A stretch of 64,000 nt of DNA. Origin: Tachypleus tridentatus (Eukaryota; Arthropoda; Merostomata; Xiphosura; Limulidae). The translations under genes and the position numbers were made by a program. The first letter of the stretch is position 1; every line of letters begins with the position of its first letter. Below are positions 61,601 through 64,000 of the stretch, in pieces. The stretch lies in contig NC_134834.1 of assembly GCF_004210375.1 (NCBI RefSeq), positions 14,803,857-14,867,856 of the forward strand. The letters run 5' to 3'. The notes under the pieces were generated by a model. That model was given only the letters and a program-made list of their open reading frames with translations. It was not told the origin of the DNA and searched no databases.

Positions 61601-64000
61601 CGTTCTATAACAATAGTTACACCAACAATGTTGTTCGTTCTATAACAATAGTTACACCAACAATGTTATTCGTTCTATAACAATAGTTACACCAACAATG
61701 TTATTCGTTCTATAACAATAGTTACACCAACAATGTTGTTCGTTCTATAACAATAGTTACACCAACAATGTTGTTCGTTCTATAACAATAGTTACACCAA
61801 CAATGTTCTATAACAATAGTTACACCAACAATGTTGTTGTTCTATAACAATAGTTACACCAACAATGTTATTCGTTCTATAACAATAGTTACACCAACAA
61901 TGTTGTTCGTTCTATAACAATAGTTACACCAACAATGTTGTTCGTTCTATAACAATAGTTACACCAACAATGTTGTTCGTTCTATAACAATAGTTACACC
62001 AACAATGTTCGTTCGTTCTATAACAATAGTTACAATGTTATTCGTTCAACAATGTTGTTATTCGTTCTATAACAATAGTTACACCAACAATGTTATTCGT
62101 TCTATAACACCAACAATGTTGTTCGTTCTATAACACCAACAATGTTGTTCGTTCTATAACAATAGTTACACCAACAATGTTGTTCGTTCTATAACAATAG
62201 TTGCACCAACAATGTTGTTCGTAACAATAGTTACACCAACAATGTTGTTCGTTCTATAACAATAGTTACACCAACAATGTTGTTCGTTCTATAACAATAG
62301 TTACACCAACAATGTTGTTCGTTCTATAACAATAGTTACACCAACAATGTTGTTCGTTCTATAACAATAGTTACACCAACAATATGTTGTTCGTTCTATA
62401 ACAATAGTTACACCAACAATGTTGTTCGTTCTATAACAATAGTTACACCAACAATGTTGTTCGTTCTATAACAATAGTTACACCAACAATGTTGTTCGTT
62501 CTATAACAATAGTTACACCAACAATGTTATTCGTTCTATAACAATAGTTACACCAACAATGTTGTTCGTTCTATAACAATAGTTACACCAACAATGTTAT
62601 TCGTTCTATAACAATAGTTACACCAACAATGTTGTTCGTTCTATAACAATAGTTACACCAACAATGTTGTTTGTTCTATAACAATAGTTACACCAACAAT
62701 GTTATTCGTTCTATAACAATAGTTACACCAACAATGTTATTCGTTCTATAACAATAGTTACACCAACAATGTTGTTCGTTCTATAACAATAGTTACACCA
62801 ACAATGTTGTTCGTTCTATAACAATAGTTACACCAACAATGTTGTTCGTTCTATAACAATAGTTACACCAACAATGTTGTTCGTTCTATAACAATAGTTA
62901 CACCAACAATGTTGTTCGTTCTATAACAATAGTTACACCAACAATGTTGTTCGTTCTATAACAATAGTTACACCAACAATGTTATTCGTTCTATAACAAT
63001 AGTTACACCAACAATGTTGTTCGTTCTATAACAATAGTTACACCAACAATAGTTTGTTCGTTCTATAACAATAGTTACACCAACAATGTTGTTCGTTCTA
63101 TAACAATAGTTACACCAACAATGTTGTTCGTTCTATAACAATAGTTACACCAACAATGTTGTTCGTTCTATAACAATAGTTACACCAACAATGTTGTTCG
63201 TTCTATAACAATAGTTACACCAACAATGTTGTTCGTTCTATAACAATAGTTACAATGTTGTTCGTTCAACAATGTTACACCAACAATGTTGTTCGTTCTA
63301 TAACAATAGTTACACCAACAATGTTATTCGTTCTATAACAATAGTTACACCAACAATGTTATTCGTTCTATAACAATAGTTACACCAACAATGTTGTTAT
63401 TCGTTCTATAACAATAGTTACACCAACAATGTTATTCGTTCTATAACAATAGTTACACCAACAATGTTATTCGTTCTATAACAATAGTTACACCAACAAT
63501 GTTGTTCGTTCTATAACAATAGTTACACCAACAATGTTGTTCGTTCTATAGTTAACAACAAGTTACAGTTACACCAACAATGTTGTTCGTTCTATAACAA
63601 TAGTTACACCAACAATGTTATTCGTTCTATAACAATAGTTACACCAACAATGTTATTCGTTCTATAACAATAGTTACACCAACAATGTTGTTCGTTCTAT
63701 AACAATAGTTACACCACCAACAATGTTGTTCGTTCTATAACAAGTTACACCAACAATGTTTGTTTGTTCTATAACCAGTTACACAATGTTGTTCGTTCTA
63801 TAACAATAGTTACACCAACAATGTTATTCGTTCTATAACAATAGTTCCACGAACAATGTTATTCGTTCTAAAACAATAGTTACACCAACAATGTTATTCG
63901 TTCTATAACAATAGTTGCACCAACAATGTTATTCGTTCTATAACAATAGTTACACCAACAATGTTATTCGTTCTATAACAATAGTTACACCAACAATGTT
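58674..64000. repeat. 35-bp minisatellite, about 150 copies, continuing past the window
   Basis: The unit is 'aatagttacaccaacaatgt' plus 'tgttcgttctataac'. The main variant is GTTGTT versus GTTATT before 'cgttc', mixed along the array. Rarer types are 'tttgtttgttct' with 'acaacagt', and several truncated or scrambled units lie near 60788-60850, 62030-62130, 63250-63290 and 63550. The array fills the intron after exon 12 at least to the end of the window. The open frame at 59942-60160 is a by-product. Confidence 0.97.

Noticed and set aside
1-64000. CRISPR array
   Set aside because: Repeat units are directly adjacent, with no unique spacers, and the genome is eukaryotic.
1-64000. LTR elements, endogenous viruses or LINE coding regions
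   Set aside because: No reverse transcriptase, integrase, capsid or envelope motif and no paired long terminal repeats were seen. A stem-loop at 8946 hints at a retroelement relic but is not enough.

Overview
The window is eukaryotic: spliced exons with GT-AG introns, tRNA-derived SINEs, a MITE and very long tandem arrays. The commonest SINE (17 copies recognised) matches the sequence I associate with horseshoe crab genomes (Limulus/Tachypleus). I infer a chelicerate, most likely a horseshoe crab, but this rests on memory of the SINE and not on a search.

Only one host gene is supported. It lies on the + strand and encodes part of a giant Fat-like cadherin of the vertebrate FAT1/FAT2/FAT3 and Drosophila kugelei (Fat-like) class. 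Twelve exons lie between 21357 and 58099: 3,428 nt, about 1,140 residues, covering parts of 12 successive cadherin (EC) repeats. Their order, intron phases and unusual linkers run colinear with the middle of vertebrate FAT1 as I remember it. Neither end of the gene is present, so probably the whole window lies inside this gene's transcription unit. Exons 9 and 10 as numbered here carry five apparent frameshifts, while the other ten read cleanly.

Layout. 1-21356 is probably intron upstream of the first exon seen: a 75/76-bp array (1-6384), a 500-N gap, a 45-bp array (6885-8510), then SINE-rich DNA with a 498-bp MITE (16270-16767) and two small arrays. 21357-21671 is exon 1 as numbered here. 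21672-43984 is a 22.3-kb intron with six tandem arrays, including about 120 copies of a 46-bp unit (32925-38525). 43985-58099 holds the other eleven exons. 58174-58673 is a second 500-N gap, and 58674-64000 is a 35-bp array that runs off the window. About 40% of the called bases are tandem arrays.

The most interesting signal is the relation between tandem repeats and 3' splice sites. In the intron before exon 5, about 55 copies of a 47-bp unit each carry a pyrimidine tract ending in TAG. Diverged copies keep this roughly 47-bp rhythm up to the true acceptor at 50281. The intron before exon 3 shows an older, decayed version with a roughly 50-bp rhythm ending at the true acceptor at 45312. In both cases the first bases of the exon resemble the repeat. 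This suggests tandem duplication of an intron-exon junction, giving arrays of decoy acceptors.
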